From Scytonema sp. UIC 10036 (GTDB taxonomy: Bacteria; Cyanobacteriota; Cyanobacteriia; Cyanobacteriales; Nostocaceae): DNA of 24,551 nt. The stretch is taken from NCBI RefSeq assembly GCF_009725235.1, contig NZ_WJFC01000124.1, positions 12,501 to 37,051 on the forward strand, written 5' to 3'. Positions 16,401 through 22,365 of this stretch are shown in pieces. A model generated the notes under the pieces. It worked only from the letters and a program-made list of their open reading frames with translations. It made no database searches and was not told the DNA's origin. A program made the translations under genes and the position numbers. How positions within the stretch are numbered: position 1 is the first letter of the stretch; every line of letters starts with the position of its first letter.

Positions 16401-16765
16401 CAAACGAATACTCTGCTTCAGATGGAGATATTTTCAGTCACTGCTTTAAATTAATGAAGTTGGGGAGTTTAGTTGGTAAGCGAACTTGGGGTGGTGTCAT
16501 TGGTATCCGCTCCCGCCATTCTTTAGTCGATGGTAGTATTTTGACGCAACCAGAAAATTCCTCTTGGTTTACAGATGTTGGTTGGAAAGTAGAGAATTAT
16601 GGCACAGAGCCAGATATTGAAGTGGAAATGACCCCTCAAGATTGGGTACAGGGTAAAGACACCCAATTGGATCGCGCCTTGGAACTTATTTTAGAACAGT
16701 TGGTACAAAACCCTGTCAAATTGCCAGATTTTAGCGATCGTCCTCAGTTAAGATTACCAGATTGA
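13475..16765 (+). CDS. Tricorn-type protease (peptidase S41 family)
   Basis: A large cytosolic serine protease that in archaea trims peptides released by the proteasome; its bacterial role is less clear. The 1096 residues match Tricorn length (about 1070). Beta-propeller repeats occupy residues 10-510 (for example VSHPFFSPNGNLLAFIGREE, GWSLDGKSILFSSN, GLCWSPDGKWIAYSF). A low-complexity Glu/Ser/Lys linker lies at about 528-568. The helical domain at about 690-770 carries catalytic Ser757-His758 (GTSHAYE), followed by a PDZ domain at about 775-880. In the catalytic core the likely nucleophile is Ser982 (NEYSASDGD) and the charge-relay Glu is 1045 (NYGTEPDIE). All catalytic positions are intact by analogy with Tricorn S745/H746/S965/E1023. 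No signal peptide is seen. The start could also be the ATG at 13499 (MNRQSGYYRFP), which fits the family well. Confidence 0.93.
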   Translation: MHSSVSTIMNRQSGYYRFPTIHGTNVVFVCEDDLWSVPLRGGYAVRLTSNLGAVSHPFFSPNGNLLAFIGREEGHSEVYMMPADGGVAKRLTFLGASTAVIGWSLDGKSILFSSNAAQPFRRIHNLYRINPEGGMPERLPVGLAHHISYGANGGAILGRNTSDIAHWKRYRGGTTGVLWIDPSGTGTFQKLIDLPGNISVPMWVGKRIYFISDYEGIGNLYSCTPSGEDLKRHTYSREYYVRNATTDGKRIVYHAGAELFCFDPTLEENFQIEVDFHSPQVQRHRKFVDAANYLEEFNLHPEGHSTLITCRGKSFWFGNWEGAVTQIGLPDGVRYRLTRWLNDKKRFVTISDNGGIEALEIHSLNLNAQPERLDGLDLGKAVAMDVSPVEDLVVLSNHRFELILVNLKTQESCIIDCSNHNRIGGLCWSPDGKWIAYSFSENSKVSVIKLYSVEDGSTHHLTEPCFWDFSPSFDPEGKFLYFLSYREFNPVYDRLYFDLGFPRAVRPFLISLKKDTPSPFVAVPKPLTKQSQNSTEKSSGENGDREENGEAKSALASEKKTPKIEIDFDGITHRIVAFPVPEGNYQKIWGLKGKVLFSSFPIQGTLDNDDDWFHEKDEKASLLVYDFDKQKQDTVAKEISSFKVARDNETVIYRSKNRLRVCTATPQTNHKLEDEPGRKTGWLDLKRVRISVVPTQEFQQMMREAWRLQKEHFWVENMSGVDWERVWQRYRPLLDKVSTRSEFSDLIWEMQGELGTSHAYEMGGDYRKSPSYRLGFLGADFSFDTNADAYRVEHIVRGDSWDEKADSPLNRLGTHVQVGDLLLAVNGQRVSRDRPLQEMLVHQAECEVSLTFAGSSSPEEYRTMTVKALKDESKARYREWVEHNRQLVHKKTSHRVGYVHIPDMGPRGYAEFHRYYSVEAQYEGLIVDVRYNSGGHVSQLLLEKLSRKRIGYRVPRWHQPQPYPYDSVAGSILAIANEYSASDGDIFSHCFKLMKLGSLVGKRTWGGVIGIRSRHSLVDGSILTQPENSSWFTDVGWKVENYGTEPDIEVEMTPQDWVQGKDTQLDRALELILEQLVQNPVKLPDFSDRPQLRLPD

Positions 16766-16774
16766 GTGAATTCC

Positions 16775-16902
16775 TAAGCCGAAAAATAAGAAAACACGTA
16801 GGTTGGGTTGAGGAACGAAACCCAACATTTACAGAGTCGGTTAAGCCGAAAAATAAGAAAACACGTAGGTTGGGTTGAGGAACGAAACCCAACATTTACA
16901 GA
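16775..16902. repeat. Perfect 61-bp tandem duplication with internal hairpin
   Basis: Positions 16775-16835 and 16842-16902 are identical, separated by six bases. Each copy contains GTTGGGTT and AACCCAAC arms (16802-16809/16819-16826, and 16869-16876/16886-16893) around a nine-base loop. This resembles a GTTGGGTT...AACCCAAC palindrome that I recall as widely dispersed in cyanobacteria. Perfect identity implies a recent duplication. It lies 10 bases after the Tricorn stop codon. Confidence 0.9.
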
Positions 16903-16948
16903 CATTTGTTGGCTTTCACCATTTCTCAACCCTTGCTGTATTGAATTC

Positions 16949-17443
16949 CTACAAAGATTTTTTGTTTGGATGAAATACAGTGAACTCATCACCCACATAG
17001 TCTTTCTTAATTTCCAAACCCCAAAAATATATTTTCTTTAACTTATACACTTTCCCAATTCCTACCAAGGCATAATAGCGCCTATCGTTAGAAACCGCAT
17101 AACCTATCTTGCCATCATCCTGTTTGGTAGGAATAAATTTAAAATTACGAGATTTTAAGTCTACTTGCGCTGTTAACTTCTGAGAAATATCTATTCCTAA
17201 CTCTATTGCTAACATTTTTTTCAATTCATCATAAGTAGGAAATAATCCTTTATGGCGATTTGCATGCTCTTGAATCAAAAAATCAATTATACTCAGTTCG
17301 CGTGGAATGCTTGTAGATTGACTTGCACAAGCACAAGCTTTAGATATAGATGCGAATTCCGATGTACTTAGACCCCACCAAAGGATTACTCCTAAAACAC
17401 TACTAAGTAGAGCGTACTTGATTAAGTATTTTTTAAACAACAT
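16949..17443 (-). CDS. Membrane-anchored periplasmic protein, uncharacterised
   Basis: A 164-residue protein with a basic start and one N-terminal hydrophobic helix (MLFKKYLIKYALLSSVLGVI, about residues 8-26) acting as a signal anchor, followed by a soluble domain. The first part of the domain is helical (RELSIIDFLIQEHANRHKGL, FPTYDELKKMLAIELG). The rest looks beta-rich (FKFIPTKQDDGKIGYAVSND, YYALVGIGKVYKLKKIYFW). The layout of one helix plus a small strand-rich domain with a YAVSNDRRYYALVGIG-like block recalls pseudopilin-like periplasmic proteins. However, no prepilin cleavage motif (G|FTLIE type) is present, so I do not assign it there. A Cys-Ala-Cys-Ala-Cys-like cluster (KACACASQ) just after the helix is odd. 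No ribosome site is visible. Confidence 0.65.
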   Translation of the reverse strand: MLFKKYLIKYALLSSVLGVILWWGLSTSEFASISKACACASQSTSIPRELSIIDFLIQEHANRHKGLFPTYDELKKMLAIELGIDISQKLTAQVDLKSRNFKFIPTKQDDGKIGYAVSNDRRYYALVGIGKVYKLKKIYFWGLEIKKDYVGDEFTVFHPNKKSL

Positions 17444-17898
17444 TTTGGTTTAACTGCAAGAGACTACTTTAGATTTGCCGCTTCAGAATAGTCATTACCT
17501 CAGCAGAAATAACGAATTTTTATGAAAATTTATCAGGGCGATCTCTTGTTCCTGGGCTGCTGGTTGGGAATGCAGACTGGTGGGCTGTCGCCTCGCGTGT
17601 GGACTACTTCCTTCGGTGCTATAAGACTACCGAACTTCTTGTCCTCTTACTCCCTTGCTCTTTGCGTCGAGTGTGGTTCATTTAGATAGGTAATCTTTGG
17701 GCGGGAAGGGAGTAAATCAGGAGGCGGAGCCTCTTGTAAGGCATTCCCAGCCTCAGGCTGGGAACGAGGTGGAACGAGGTGGAACAACACGAACATCCGT
17801 AAAAATACTAGGATGACACTAGCAGAATGTATTAGTTAATATATGTCTCATCTTTCATAATTTAAAAGAAGTTAACTAGACAGTATTGGAGTTCCATA
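17444..17898. other. Intergenic region, 455 bp, repeat-bearing
   Basis: No gene is seen in either direction. The stretch at 17530-17720 is GC-richer than its surroundings and looks like remains of dispersed repeats. The clear element at 17721-17786 follows. The last 70 bases are AT-rich and probably carry the promoter of the TPR gene, with GGAG at 17887-17890 as its ribosome site. Confidence 0.5.
17721..17786. repeat. Dispersed palindromic repeat, copy A
   Basis: GAGGCGGAGCCTC (17721-17733) is followed by the 21-base palindrome TTCCCAGCCT-C-AGGCTGGGAA (17744-17764). A tandem GGAACGAGGT run follows (17761-17785, 2.5 units). The same three-part layout occurs at 22286-22360, where the palindrome centre differs but stays self-complementary. 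Confidence 0.85.
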
Positions 17899-18612
17899 AT
17901 GAAAAATCAATTTTTGCCCGCCACTTTACTAGTATTATTTAGTTGTCAAACTAATCTACTGACTGGCTCTAAAGTATTAGCCTTAGAAGATGCTAATTCT
18001 CAAAAGGTAAATTCACCTCTTCAAATTGCCAGTACTCCTGCAAATAAAGCAAATCCTGATAGCTTGCGAACTATTAGTAAATATTATCAACAAGGTGATT
18101 TTCAAACAACCGTCGCCAAACTCAAAGTCTATTTGGAAGCCAAACCAAATGATGACTTAGCTTGGACTATCCTTGGTAATTCTTACGAAAAATTAAAGGA
18201 TGATAAAAATGCTGAATCTGCTTACACGAAAGCCTTAAAAATCAATCCCAAACGATTTGAAGCCTTAACTGGCATGGGTATTTTGCAAAGAAAACGAAAA
18301 AACTATGATGCAGCAATATCTTACTATCAAAAGTCACTAGCTATTAATCCTAATTATGCTCAGGCATATACTAGTATGTCAGTTATTGCTCTCAAGCAAA
18401 ATAAGGATAAACAAGCTTTAGAATATGCAAAAAAAGCTGACGAAATAGAGAAAAATGAGCCTGTCATTGCAGCCAATCTAGCGCTCGCCTACCACTACAA
18501 TGGTATGAAAGATTTAAGAGATAAAATGACACAAAAAGCTCAAGAATTGGGTTATAAAAACATGGATGTTATGCAAAAAATCTATAGCGGAAAAATGACC
18601 ATTCGCGATTAA
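17899..18612 (+). CDS. TPR-repeat protein with signal peptide
   Basis: A 237-residue exported protein made of tetratricopeptide repeats, which bind partner proteins. The N-terminus (MKNQFLPATLLVLFSCQTNL) is a secretion signal. Cleavage after VLA (near residue 29) is plausible. LFSC near residue 16 resembles a lipobox but has Phe at the -2 position, so a lipoprotein is only possible. After a linker, five TPR-like helix pairs run from about residue 53 to 230 (for example AWTILGNSYEKLKDDKNAES, ALTGMGILQRKRKNYDAAIS, AYTSMSVIALKQNKDKQALE). GGAG at 17887-17890 is a good ribosome site. The stop overlaps the convergent small ORF by four bases. Partner unknown. Confidence 0.88.
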   Translation: MKNQFLPATLLVLFSCQTNLLTGSKVLALEDANSQKVNSPLQIASTPANKANPDSLRTISKYYQQGDFQTTVAKLKVYLEAKPNDDLAWTILGNSYEKLKDDKNAESAYTKALKINPKRFEALTGMGILQRKRKNYDAAISYYQKSLAINPNYAQAYTSMSVIALKQNKDKQALEYAKKADEIEKNEPVIAANLALAYHYNGMKDLRDKMTQKAQELGYKNMDVMQKIYSGKMTIRD

Positions 18613-18836
18613 GATTTACTACGATAAACGCTACGAATTAAGGCAACATCGCGGATGACATCCAGAGTGTTAGATAAACCAAAATTCAGATTGCGCTGAA
18701 GTAGGGCTGTTATCCGCGTATCCTGTCGCCCATCAAGAAGTAGTTGGCGAAGTGTCCTATTTTGCTCTAATCCTGCAATTAGCAACAGCTGTTCGTTCAC
18801 AAAAACCTCTCTAGAATTACCAAGAGTATGGGGCAT
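18609..18836 (-). CDS. Small protein overlapping the SDR gene, uncharacterised
   Basis: A possible 75-residue protein whose ATG lies inside the last 20 bases of the zinc-finger SDR gene. The product, MPHTLGNSREVFVNEQLLLI, then AGLEQNRTLRQLLLDGRQDT and ITALLQRNLNFGLSNTLDVI, is rich in Leu/Arg/Asn and predicted helical and cytosolic. Composition and codon use look protein-like and the overlap suits translational coupling with the SDR. However, no strong ribosome site is seen (only GAAAAACT before the ATG). Its stop overlaps the TPR stop on the other strand. I do not recognise it. Confidence 0.5.
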   Translation of the reverse strand: MPHTLGNSREVFVNEQLLLIAGLEQNRTLRQLLLDGRQDTRITALLQRNLNFGLSNTLDVIRDVALIRSVYRSKS

Positions 18837-20202
18837 AGTTTTTCAGAAAATGACCGTACAAAGGTTCTTCAGGATTTTCTATTCCTTGTACAATGGGATC
18901 GTAAATCCTTGCCATCCCATCAATGATATCTAAGGGAGTATAAAAACCTATAGTTTCTTGTAGATAGATTTTCTTTGTATAAGGATTCTCATCAGTAATC
19001 CAGCCCGTATCCACACTATTCATAAAAATTCCATCACGAACATAATCCTGCGCTGATGTGCGAGTCATCATGTTTAAGGCAGCTTTTGCCATATTTGTAT
19101 GCGGATGATATTTTGTTTTGTGAAGGCGATTAAATTGCCCCTCCATGGCTGAAACATTAATAATAAAGCGTCTGTGAAAAGGTGATTTTATTAACAGTGG
19201 CTTGAGTTTGCTATTGAAAATGAAAGGTGCAACAACATTAACTAAATTGACTTCTAGCATTTCTATGGTACTCACTTCATCCAGCTTGAGCAGCCAACTA
19301 TTGACTGGGCGTGTATCTAGTTGCTGTCCATCAGCATCAAATGTATTGGCTGGAAAATACAGGTTGCTTGTGAGTAAGTGACCTGGATATTGCGGTTGGG
19401 TTTCTAATAAAATTGAGTTATGGTTAGAAGTTATTAAACCCTTGACTTCAGAGGGTATAATGTTTTGAGGATTATTTTCTTGTGACAACAGGTGCTGATA
19501 AAATGCCAATGGACGCTTTATCGTTTGCGCCGCATTGTTGATGATGATATCAAGTGCAGGTTCCGTATCAAGAAGATAACCTACAAATGCTTCCACATTC
19601 CCGATATGCCGTAAATCTAACCCGTGAATTTGGAGATGCGATCGCCATTGAGAAAAATCCGGCTCAAGACTAAAGCGGCGAGCGCAGTCACGGGGAAATC
19701 GTGTTGTGACAATGACTCTAGCACCATCACGTAGCATTCGTAATGCTATTTGATAGCCGATTTTGATACGCCCGCCCGTGACTAACGCTACGCGATTTGT
19801 TAAATCTGTCCGTTGGCTGCGCTTGCGGTAGTTGAGTTCAGCACAAGTCGGACACAACATATGATAAAAGAAATGGATTTCAGTGTAAGGTTGCTTGCAA
19901 ATGTAGCAATGACTGGGCTTAACAAGCTTGTTTTGTGTAGCCACAGAATTTGGCAAAGCTGCAACTGATTGTTCTTGGAGTTGGCTTTGCACTATTGCTG
20001 TCATGGCTTTTAGCTTTTGAGCTTCCTCTTTTTTCTGTTGCTGGATAGCACGGCGCGATTCTTTCTTGGCATTTTTGTAGATTTTGGCAATCAAACTTTT
20101 AAAGCGAAGGTGAGAACCTATGAGGGCTGGCTCTTCTGATACTTGCTGCAAAACCTTGAGACAAATTTCCACTTCTTCTGGCGGAATGTTCATTTGTACC
20201 AT
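18817..20202 (-). CDS. Zinc-finger / short-chain dehydrogenase-like protein
   Basis: A 461-residue two-part protein, probably cytosolic. Residues 1-90 are helical and charged (a possible coiled coil around 45-78, KKESRRAIQQQKKEEAQKLK). A four-cysteine zinc site follows (Cys99, 102, 117, 120: CYIC and CPTC). From residue 135 a Rossmann fold of the SDR superfamily begins, with nucleotide-binding TGGRIKIG (142-149) and NNAAQ (222-226). Ser351 is the SDR serine position. The expected Tyr-x-x-x-Lys is altered: the Lys is Lys373 (HTNMAK) but the Tyr position is Thr369, and the nearest Tyr is 365. I recall the PHTNMAKAALNMMTRTSA block in relatives from bacteria and eukaryotes, so this looks like a family trait, not damage. 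Substrate unknown. GATTTTA heptamers lie directly upstream. Confidence 0.82.
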   Translation of the reverse strand: MVQMNIPPEEVEICLKVLQQVSEEPALIGSHLRFKSLIAKIYKNAKKESRRAIQQQKKEEAQKLKAMTAIVQSQLQEQSVAALPNSVATQNKLVKPSHCYICKQPYTEIHFFYHMLCPTCAELNYRKRSQRTDLTNRVALVTGGRIKIGYQIALRMLRDGARVIVTTRFPRDCARRFSLEPDFSQWRSHLQIHGLDLRHIGNVEAFVGYLLDTEPALDIIINNAAQTIKRPLAFYQHLLSQENNPQNIIPSEVKGLITSNHNSILLETQPQYPGHLLTSNLYFPANTFDADGQQLDTRPVNSWLLKLDEVSTIEMLEVNLVNVVAPFIFNSKLKPLLIKSPFHRRFIINVSAMEGQFNRLHKTKYHPHTNMAKAALNMMTRTSAQDYVRDGIFMNSVDTGWITDENPYTKKIYLQETIGFYTPLDIIDGMARIYDPIVQGIENPEEPLYGHFLKNYAPYSW

Positions 20203-20206
20203 TTTG

Positions 20207-20234
20207 GATTTTAGATTTTAGATTTGGGATTGAG
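20207..20234. repeat. GATTTTA-type heptamer repeat
   Basis: GATTTTA, GATTTTA, GATTTGG and GATTGAG lie head to tail, ending four bases upstream (minus strand) of the zinc-finger SDR start codon at 20202. Same heptamer as at 7568-7588. Confidence 0.65.
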
Positions 20235-20303
20235 AAAGCCTTGCTTGGACTTAATTTCATCCAACAATTTGTCTCATTCTTTTTTCCAATTCATCAGAAA
20301 AAT

Positions 20304-21560
20304 GGGTTGAAACCCCGTGCTTTTAGCACGGCTTTATCTGCTATAATTGGATGAGTTTTTAAGAGATTCAAATGCAAACAATATCTGTAAAATGCAAGAT
20401 TGAAGTTCCTGTAGAGTTGCGACAAGAGATTGATACAACTTTGGAGGGGTTTGCTGATGCTTGCAACCAGATATTGTTCGTGGCAAAACGCGAAAAATGC
20501 TGGAACACAACCAAGTTGCATCACTTGGTTTACAAGGCAGTTCGCGAGTCTACTGGTTTGAAAGCAAACCACGTTTGTCAAGCTATACGTCGCGTGATTG
20601 GGAACGCCAAGGCTGTCAAACAGATTCACGCTTTTAGACCAACGTCTATCAATCTGGATTTGCGGACTTTTCAATATATTGAAGAGTCTCAAACTGTTGG
20701 CGTGACTTTGATAAGTGGGCGCAGAAAGTTTAAGTTGAGCATCGGTAATTATCAACTGGGTTTGCTCAAAGGGCAATCTCCGACTGCTGCCACCCTCAAT
20801 AAAACCAAACGCGGTGATTACTACATCAACATCGCTGTTGACATCCCAACTCAACCACCAGGCAAAACGCCCAAGGTGATTGGCGTTGATTTGGGACGAC
20901 GCGACATCGCCACCACTTCCACGGGGAAATCCTGGAGTGGCGAGAAGATTCAAGCTACTCGTGACCGCTACAGCAGGGTCAGAGCCAATGTTCAACGCAA
21001 ACGCACTCGAAGTTCTAGACGGCTTCTGAGACGGCTCTCTGGCAGAGAACAAAGGTTTCAAAGGTGGCTGAATCACAACATTTCTAAAGAAATTGTCAAA
21101 GAAGCAAAGCAAAGTAATACTGCTATTGCTTTTGAGGATTTGACCAACATTCGAGAATCGCTCAACGAAAAACCGCGATCCAAAGCGGAGCGACGCAGAA
21201 CAAACAATTGGGCATTTTACCAGTTGCGGATATTTACCCAATACAAAGCAACCATTGCTGGTGTCTCCGTGGTTCTCGTGCCACCCGCTTACACGTCTCA
21301 GACTTGTTCGCGGTGTCACCACATTCATCCGGTCAAGGGTAAGTCGTATCGTTCTGGCAAGTCGTTCAAGTGTGGACATTGTGGTTTTGAGTGCGATGCT
21401 GATTTGAATGCTGCGGCTAATATTGCAGTTTTGGGGTTGTCCGTAAGTCAGCCCGAAAGTCCGGGGATGAGTTGTTTGTTGGAAGGACAGCTTAGTCTGT
21501 TTCCGACAAATACTTTGAACTGGGCTAAAGCCCCGCACCGCGATAGTCGGGGTTGCTTAC
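20304..21560 (+). mobile_element. IS200/IS605-type element carrying only tnpB (boundaries inferred)
   Basis: The left end shows two adjacent hairpins: GGGTT/AACCC (20304-20308/20311-20315) and CCGTGCT/AGCACGG (20315-20321/20325-20331). The right end shows GGGCT/AGCCC (21522-21526/21529-21533) and CCCCG/CGGGG (21531-21535/21548-21552), overlapping the end of tnpB. Such subterminal hairpins and lack of inverted terminal repeats or target duplication are typical of IS605-group elements. No tnpA is present, so movement would need a transposase supplied elsewhere. The right end with the 3' part of tnpB is where a guide (omega) RNA is normally encoded. Exact ends cannot be fixed without an empty site. 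Confidence 0.75.
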
Positions 21561-21568
21561 ATTATTGA
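20372..21568 (+). CDS. tnpB: TnpB RNA-guided nuclease (IS605 OrfB family)
   Basis: A 398-residue RuvC-like nuclease. TnpB proteins use an element-derived RNA to cut DNA and help the element persist. The RuvC residues are intact: Asp173 (IGVDLGRRDIAT), Glu255 (AIAFEDLTNIRE) and Asp344 (DADLNAAANIA). The zinc ribbon is complete, with CSRC near residue 312 and CGHC near 336. The N-terminal wedge-like region (VKCKIEVPVELRQEIDTTLE) is present, and length is usual for a full-length member, so the protein is probably active. AAGAGA before the ATG can act as a ribosome site. The last 40 codons overlap the right-end hairpins. A 414-codon open frame on the opposite strand is a shadow of this GC-richer gene. 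Confidence 0.94.
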   Translation: MQTISVKCKIEVPVELRQEIDTTLEGFADACNQILFVAKREKCWNTTKLHHLVYKAVRESTGLKANHVCQAIRRVIGNAKAVKQIHAFRPTSINLDLRTFQYIEESQTVGVTLISGRRKFKLSIGNYQLGLLKGQSPTAATLNKTKRGDYYINIAVDIPTQPPGKTPKVIGVDLGRRDIATTSTGKSWSGEKIQATRDRYSRVRANVQRKRTRSSRRLLRRLSGREQRFQRWLNHNISKEIVKEAKQSNTAIAFEDLTNIRESLNEKPRSKAERRRTNNWAFYQLRIFTQYKATIAGVSVVLVPPAYTSQTCSRCHHIHPVKGKSYRSGKSFKCGHCGFECDADLNAAANIAVLGLSVSQPESPGMSCLLEGQLSLFPTNTLNWAKAPHRDSRGCLHY

Positions 21569-21575
21569 ATTGAGG

Positions 21576-21646
21576 TGGAGATTGGGAAGACTTGAACCTC
21601 CAGCCTTGAGTTTGGAAAACTCCTGTTCCATTAAGCTACAACCCCC
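21576..21646 (-). tRNA. tRNA-Gly-like gene (anticodon TCC), shortened D arm
   Basis: The minus strand reads GGGGGTTGTAGCTTAATGG at the 5' end. The 7-bp acceptor stem pairs with AATCTCC at the 3' end (with G-U pairs). The T arm is GGAGG-TTCAAGT-CTTCC. The anticodon loop TTTCCAA carries TCC (complement of 21614-21616) on a GAGT/ACTC stem. Compared with E. coli tRNA-Gly, the segment between the D-loop GG and the anticodon loop is about three bases short, so the 3' side of the D stem is poorly formed. No CCA is encoded. It may be a working but odd tRNA or a decayed copy. It lies just beyond the right end of the TnpB element. Confidence 0.6.
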
Positions 21647-21676
21647 GTTGAGTGGTGGAGGGTGCGGGAATTGTTT

Positions 21677-21700
21677 GCGTAGCGTCTCCGTAGGAGATGC
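21677..21700. repeat. Short palindrome with GCGTAGCGTCTCC motif
   Basis: GCGTCTCC (21682-21689), a three-base spacer and GGAGATGC (21693-21700) form an 8-bp arm hairpin with one G-T pair. The 13-base GCGTAGCGTCTCC at 21677-21689 is shared exactly with 772-784, so both are members of one dispersed family. Confidence 0.65.
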
Positions 21701-21813
21701 ACACAACTTCTTCAAGTAAATTTGAAGCGTTGTTCCAATTGCAACTAACCCTCTGTGCTACATTGTAGCATAGAGAAATGGTTGTATGCATTCAAACCTA
21801 CCAGCTTATTTGC

Positions 21814-22005
21814 TCAGCCAGTTAGAAGAGCATTAGTAATAAAGAAGATATTCATTAGCACGTATACTGTCAGAGTCGCACCTAAGCTGAGGCGTTCTAT
21901 TCGTAGTAGATTTTTCTTATTTTCACCTTTGTAAAGTTTGTGGAAAAAGGTTTGGAGCGCTGCAACAAACAGAATAAAGTGCAAAAAGCCGTTTACCGAG
22001 TAACC
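21814..22005 (-). pseudogene. Fragment of a small membrane protein gene
   Basis: An open minus-strand segment of 63 codons ends at TGA 21814-21816. It reads GYSVNGFLHFILFVAALQTF, then FHKLYKGENKKNLLRIERLS and LGATLTVYVLMNIFFITNAL ending LLTG. Two hydrophobic helices separated by a basic loop look like real membrane-protein sequence. A TAA stands immediately upstream, and the only in-frame starts are a TTG at 21984 and a late ATG, without a ribosome site. It is most likely the 3' remainder of a decayed gene, less likely a 56-residue protein starting at TTG. Family not recognised. Confidence 0.45.
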
Positions 22006-22285
22006 TTATCCTTTGCCAGAAGACTATTTTTTGTTGGTGCGATCGCTTTGCGGTGTCTAGAGTAGTATTTTTGTTGCGCTTATACATCCTTTTTACTAGG
22101 AATCACGAGTAAATTCCTATCTAAGTTATTATAAAATCGCTTGTTTACGCAAACAGATAAAAAATTGAAAATAAATAAAAAAATGCTACTTACTTGTGTA
22201 AAATTAATTATATAAGACTTACGCAACCTCAACGCTATTTCGGAGGTTTCACACGTTGTCGATCTCCTATCTCCCTACTGATACG

Positions 22286-22363
22286 TGAGGCGGAGCCTCA
22301 GTGTCTGCATTCCCAGGCTGAGCCTGGGAACGAGTGGGGGAAGTGTCAAACGAGTGGGGGGAG
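22286..22363. repeat. Dispersed palindromic repeat, copy B
   Basis: TGAGGCGGAGCCTCA (22286-22300) is followed by the palindrome TTCCCAGGCT-G-AGCCTGGGAA (22310-22330). A tandem AACGAGTGGGGGAAGTGT / AACGAGTGGGGGGAGTGT pair follows (from 22329 to about 22366). The layout is the same as at 17721. It ends at the 3' end of the kinase gene. Confidence 0.85.
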
Positions 22364-22365
22364 TG

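Larger units (their letters stand above)
21655..22280. other. Long mostly non-coding region
   Basis: No intact gene is seen. It holds a small palindromic repeat (21677-21700), a membrane-protein-like fragment on the minus strand (21814-22005), a HIP1 site at 22039-22046, and a very AT-rich stretch at 22130-22215. The repeat element at 22286 follows. Confidence 0.5.

Noticed and set aside
16949..17443. Type II secretion/type IV pseudopilin
   Set aside because: The domain layout is suggestive, but the N-terminal prepilin peptidase motif is missing, so the call was not made.
20294..21538. 414-codon open frame on the minus strand opposite tnpB
   Set aside because: It mirrors the tnpB gene in antisense, lacks recognisable domains, and the plus-strand frame has complete TnpB motifs. 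It is a shadow.
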